Of a stretch of DNA of 16,265 bases, positions 13,312 through 16,265 are shown piece after piece. How positions within the stretch are numbered: position 1 is the stretch's first letter; every line of letters starts with the position of its first letter. The notes under the pieces were generated by a model, which did no database searches, was not told the origin of the DNA, and saw only the letters and a program-made list of their open reading frames with translations. Origin of the DNA: Pseudomonadota bacterium (GTDB taxonomy: Bacteria > Pseudomonadota > Alphaproteobacteria > Sphingomonadales > Sphingomonadaceae); assembly GCA_023416515.1 (NCBI GenBank), contig JAEZHP010000113.1, positions 1 to 16,265 on the forward strand, given 5' to 3'. Position numbers and translations under genes: made by a program.

Positions 13312-14940
13312 ATGGCGACCACTGCCCCCAATCCCGCCGCCCCCGGCGCAGTCTCGGCAAACAAGGCCGAGTTGATCGCGATCGCCGATGCCGTCGCGCG
13401 CGAGAAACTGATCGACAAGGGCATCGTCATCGAGGCGATGGAGGACGCGATCCAGCGCGCCGCCCGCGCCCGCTACGGCGCCGAGAACGACATCCGCGCC
13501 AAGCTCGACCCGAATAGCGGCGACCTGCGCCTGTGGCGTGTCGTCGAGGTGGTCGAAGAGGTCGAGGACTATTTCAAGCAGGTCAGCCTCGACGACGCCC
13601 AGAAGCTCCAGAAGGGCGCGGTCGTCGGCGACTATATCGTCGACCCGCTGCCGCCGATCGAGTTCGGCCGGATCGCCGCCCAAGCCGCCAAGCAGGTCAT
13701 CTTCCAGAAGGTCCGCGACGCCGAGCGCGAGCGCCAGTTCGAAGAGTTCAAGGACCGCGTCGGTGAGATCATCACCGGAGTCGTCAAGCGCGTCGAGTTC
13801 GGCCATGTCGTCGTCGACCTCGGCCGCGCCGAGGGCGTCATTCGCCGCGACCAGCAGATTCCGCGCGAGGTTCTTCGCGTCGGCGACCGCACCCGCTCGC
13901 TGATCCTCAACGTGCGCCGCGAGACCCGCGGCCCGCAGATCTTCCTCAGCCGTGCGCACCCCGACTTCATGAAGAAGCTGTTCGCTCAGGAAGTGCCCGA
14001 GATCTACGACGGCATCATCGAGATCAAGGCCGCCGCCCGCGACCCGGGCAGCCGCGCCAAGATCGGCGTGATCAGCCATGACAGCTCGATCGACCCGGTC
14101 GGCGCCTGCGTCGGAATGAAGGGCAGCCGAGTCCAGGCCGTCGTCCAGGAGATGCAGGGCGAGAAGATCGACATCATCCCCTGGTCCGAGGACCTCGCCA
14201 CCTTCGTCGTCAACGGCCTCCAGCCGGCGACCGTCAGCCGAGTCGTCATCGACGAGGAAGAGGGTCGCATCGAAGTCGTGGTTCCCGATGACCAGCTCAG
14301 CCTCGCCATCGGCCGCCGCGGCCAGAATGTGCGCCTGGCGAGCCAACTGACCGGCTCGCAAATCGACATCATGACCGAGGCGGACGCGAGCGAGAAGCGC
14401 CAGCGTGAGTTCGTCGAGCGCTCGACCATGTTCCAGGAGGAGCTCGACGTCGACGAGACTCTCGCCCAGCTGCTCGTCGCCGAGGGCTTCGGCGAGCTGG
14501 AGGAAGTCGCCTATGTCGAGCCGGACGAGATCGCGTCGATCGAGGGCTTCGACGACGAGCTCGCTGCCGAGCTTCAGAGCCGCGCTGCCGAGGCGCTCGA
14601 GCGCCGCGAGGCCGCGGCCCGCGAGGAGCGCCGTGCGATGGGCGTCGAGGACGACCTCGCCGAGCTTCCCTACCTCACCGAGGCGATGCTGGTGACGCTG
14701 GGCAAGGCGGGCATCAAGACGCTCGACGATCTCGCCGATCTCGCCACCGACGAGCTGGTGCAGAAGAAGCGGCCCGAGCAGCGCCGCCAGCGCGAGCGTG
14801 CCGAGCGGCCCGAGGACAAGGGCGGCGTGCTCGCCGAGTACGGGCTCAGCGACGAGCAGGGCAACGAGATCATCATGGCCGCCCGCGCGCACTGGTTCGA
14901 GGACGAAGGGGAGGACGCGGTTGCGGAAACCTCCCAATGA
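13312..14940 (+). CDS. nusA: Transcription termination/antitermination factor NusA
   Basis: 542-residue RNA polymerase-associated factor controlling pausing, termination and antitermination. Domain order is normal: N-terminal polymerase-binding domain (about 10-135), S1 domain (about 143-205, with GEIITGVVKRVEFGHVVVDLG), two KH domains (about 220-290 and 300-360, including VGACVGMKGSRVQAVVQEM and LAIGRRGQNVRLASQLTG), then two helix-hairpin-helix type acidic repeats (about 382-427 and 447-487) and a charged tail. The C-terminal repeats show it is the long form, as in E. coli. ATG 13312 follows GGAAGGACAGGA. Translation of the next gene begins 20 nt inside its end. Confidence 0.98.
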   Translation: MATTAPNPAAPGAVSANKAELIAIADAVAREKLIDKGIVIEAMEDAIQRAARARYGAENDIRAKLDPNSGDLRLWRVVEVVEEVEDYFKQVSLDDAQKLQKGAVVGDYIVDPLPPIEFGRIAAQAAKQVIFQKVRDAERERQFEEFKDRVGEIITGVVKRVEFGHVVVDLGRAEGVIRRDQQIPREVLRVGDRTRSLILNVRRETRGPQIFLSRAHPDFMKKLFAQEVPEIYDGIIEIKAAARDPGSRAKIGVISHDSSIDPVGACVGMKGSRVQAVVQEMQGEKIDIIPWSEDLATFVVNGLQPATVSRVVIDEEEGRIEVVVPDDQLSLAIGRRGQNVRLASQLTGSQIDIMTEADASEKRQREFVERSTMFQEELDVDETLAQLLVAEGFGELEEVAYVEPDEIASIEGFDDELAAELQSRAAEALERREAAAREERRAMGVEDDLAELPYLTEAMLVTLGKAGIKTLDDLADLATDELVQKKRPEQRRQRERAERPEDKGGVLAEYGLSDEQGNEIIMAARAHWFEDEGEDAVAETSQ

Positions 14941-15652
14941 TACGCTCGAGCTGAGTGACGGCGTTTCGGGGCACGTCCCCGAGCGCACCTGCATCCTCAC
15001 CCGGACGGCGGCGCCGCGCGCGTCGCTGATCCGGCTCGCGCTCGGGCCTGACGGTTCGGTGGCGCCCGACGTGCGCGCCAAGGCGCCTGGTCGGGGCGCG
15101 TGGATCGGGGTGGATCGCGCGACGCTCGAGGCCGCCCAGGCCAAGGGCAAGCTCAAGGCCGCCTTGTCGCGTGCGTTCAAGACGACCGCGGTCACCATTC
15201 CCGACGACCTCGGCGAGCGGATCGAGGCGGCTCTTCGCCAGGCGGTGCTCGACAGGCTGGGCCTGGAGGCGCGGGCGGGCAATCTCGTCACCGGCGGCGA
15301 GAAGATCGACGTGGCGCTTCGCCGCGGCGAGGTCCGACTGCTCATCCATGCGTCGGACGCCGGGGCGGACGGGCGTGGCAAGCGCGATCAGGCGCTTCGC
15401 GTTGGAACAGATGGCGAGGACCGGCAAGGGCTGGTTTTTCCGGCCGACAGGACCATATTGTCGTTGGCCCTTGGCCGGCAAAATGTGGTACATGTCGCCA
15501 TTCTGAACCCGGCGGCTGCCGCGCGGGTTCGCGACCTGCTGAGCAGGTGGGGCGCTTTTATCGGAAGAGATGCTGCGCTAGAGGCCGCTTCCGCGGCTTC
15601 CGGCGCTTCCGCCCAATATGGGGCGGGTGAAGGATACGAAGGACAAGAATGA
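14921..15652 (+). CDS. YlxR (DUF448) - L7Ae/YlxQ fusion RNA-binding protein
   Basis: 243-residue two-domain protein. Residues about 19-95 are a YlxR domain (PERTCILTR, SLIRLALGPDGSVAPD, APGRGAWI). Residues about 106-212 match the L7Ae/L30e/YlxQ fold that binds kink-turn RNA: VLDRLGLEARAGNLVTGGEK, RGEVRLLIHASDAG, then SLALGRQNVVHVAIL. In Firmicutes these are two adjacent genes (ylxR, ylxQ) in the same nusA-infB operon; here they are one polypeptide. YlxR of B. subtilis (RnpM) binds RNase P RNA and modulates it. Start TTG 14921 has an excellent GGGGAGGA upstream (inside nusA), and no ATG or GTG suits. It overlaps nusA by 20 nt and infB by 4 nt, so translation is coupled. Confidence 0.9.
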   Translation: MRKPPNDTLELSDGVSGHVPERTCILTRTAAPRASLIRLALGPDGSVAPDVRAKAPGRGAWIGVDRATLEAAQAKGKLKAALSRAFKTTAVTIPDDLGERIEAALRQAVLDRLGLEARAGNLVTGGEKIDVALRRGEVRLLIHASDAGADGRGKRDQALRVGTDGEDRQGLVFPADRTILSLALGRQNVVHVAILNPAAAARVRDLLSRWGAFIGRDAALEAASAASGASAQYGAGEGYEGQE

Positions 15653-16265
15653 GCGACACGACCGACAAGCCGAAGCTGGGAGCGCGCGCACCGCTCGGCA
15701 TCAAGCGCACCGTCGAAGCGGGGAAGGTGAAGCAGAGCTTCAGCCATGGCCGCTCGAACACGGTCGTGGTCGAGGTGAAGAAGCGCCGTGTGCTCGGACG
15801 CCCGGGCGAGACCGTCGAGGCTCCCAAGCCCGAGGTGGTCGAGGCGGCACCGGCGCCTGCGCCTGCGCCCGCCCCGGCCCCCGCGCCGCGTCCTGCCCCG
15901 CCGCGCCCAGTTTCCAACGAGACCGCGCAGGAGCGCCAGGCGCGCCTGCTCCGCGAGGCCGAGGAGCAGCGCATGCGCGCGCTCGAGGAAGCGCGCCGCC
16001 GCGAGGACCGCGACGCCAAGGCCGCGACCGAGGACGAGAAGCGCCGCGCCGAAGAGAATCGTAAGGCGGAAGAGGCCGCCGCTGAGGCTGCGCGAGTGGC
16101 CCAGGAAGAGGCGCGCAAGGCCGCCGAGGCCGAAGCCGCGGCGCCCAAGCCCGCCGAGCCTGCAGAGCCCGCTGCGGCCGCCGCTGCCGCTGCCGGACGC
16201 GAGGATCGGCCGGTCCGATTCACGCCGGTCGCCCGTCCGGCGCCGCCGCCCAAGCGCCCCGAACC
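15649..16265 (+). CDS. infB: Translation initiation factor IF-2, N-terminal part (cut by window end)
   Basis: 205 codons of IF-2 are visible, the GTPase that brings fMet-tRNA to the 30S subunit. The conserved alphaproteobacterial N-terminal segment is seen (APLGIKRTVEAGKVKQSFSH, then SNTVVVEVKKRR, residues 14-47). A low-complexity Ala-Pro repeat follows (about 66-87), then a long Glu/Ala/Arg coiled coil (about 90-165) and another Ala/Pro-rich linker. The G domain lies beyond the window. ATG 15649 shares ATGA with the stop of the previous gene and has AAGGA upstream. These linkers vary greatly in length between species, so repeat slippage at about 15850-15900 could affect assembly. Confidence 0.96.
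   Translation, partial: MSDTTDKPKLGARAPLGIKRTVEAGKVKQSFSHGRSNTVVVEVKKRRVLGRPGETVEAPKPEVVEAAPAPAPAPAPAPAPRPAPPRPVSNETAQERQARLLREAEEQRMRALEEARRREDRDAKAATEDEKRRAEENRKAEEAAAEAARVAQEEARKAAEAEAAAPKPAEPAEPAAAAAAAAGREDRPVRFTPVARPAPPPKRPE

Noticed and set aside
13285..15381. Long minus-strand open frame (698 codons) opposite nusA and ylxR
   Set aside because: It is antisense to two certain genes; the product is Asp/Leu/Arg-rich without domains. Such frames arise from high GC at third codon positions.
15850..15900. GC-rich Ala-Pro codon repeat in infB
   Set aside because: Simple low-complexity coding repeat normal for the IF-2 N-terminal linker, not a mobile or CRISPR repeat.
1..16265. Search for CRISPR arrays, insertion sequences, tRNA/rRNA genes, toxin-antitoxin or phage-defence modules
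   Set aside because: No regularly spaced repeats, transposase or integrase motifs, RNA gene signatures or defence-type protein domains were seen; the region reads as core chromosome.

Overview
The window is a gene-dense, high-GC chromosomal segment from an alphaproteobacterium, most probably a sphingomonad. The evidence is the alphaproteobacterial gene content: a GapR/DUF2312 protein, a YlxR-L7Ae fusion inside the nusA-infB operon, an IF2 N-terminus of the alphaproteobacterial type, and a TonB-C-domain periplasmic protein with sphingomonad-style sequence. It looks like core chromosome. I see no transposase, integrase, phage gene, CRISPR array, tRNA or rRNA, and no obvious shift in codon usage.

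Layout. (a) 1-1903, minus strand: the 5' part of nrdA, the class I ribonucleotide reductase large subunit; its 3' end is off the window. (b) 1904-2248: a 345-base divergent control region with two NrdR-box-like sites 32 bp apart and several DnaA-box-like words. (c) 2249-4348, plus strand: four small genes (a TonB-C-domain periplasmic protein, a KTSC protein, an NTF2/SnoaL-like protein and an MgtC/SapB-like membrane protein). (d) 4345-6552, minus strand: a membrane-anchored thermonuclease-family protein and pyruvate kinase. (e) 6657-6899, plus strand: gapR. (f) 6921-7753, minus strand: two consecutive PilZ-domain genes, preceded by a CtrA-like site. (g) 7894-9844, plus strand: an L-threonine aldolase-type PLP enzyme and a DMT/EamA transporter. 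(h) 9850-10227, minus strand: a small secreted protein of unknown role; 10279-10959, plus strand: trmB. (i) 10969-12545, minus strand: a GFA/CENP-V-type zinc protein translationally coupled behind a PQQ-dependent sugar dehydrogenase-like lipoprotein. (j) 12625-16265, plus strand: promoter, structured leader and the start of the conserved rimP-nusA-ylxR(L7Ae)-infB operon, cut inside infB.

How the genes work together. The last block is one transcription/translation unit with almost no spacing (1-nt gap, 20-nt overlap, 4-nt overlap). The two PilZ genes form a probable c-di-GMP receptor pair. The remaining small groups are ordinary housekeeping or envelope genes.

I found no clear undescribed system. 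The observations most worth following are the YlxR-L7Ae fusion, the lack of an ATP-cone in NrdA, the NrdR/DnaA-like control region, a possible terminator-like leader ahead of rimP, and a pyruvate kinase with Lys at the position linked to K+-independence. Motif-based regulatory calls were made by eye and are inferences.
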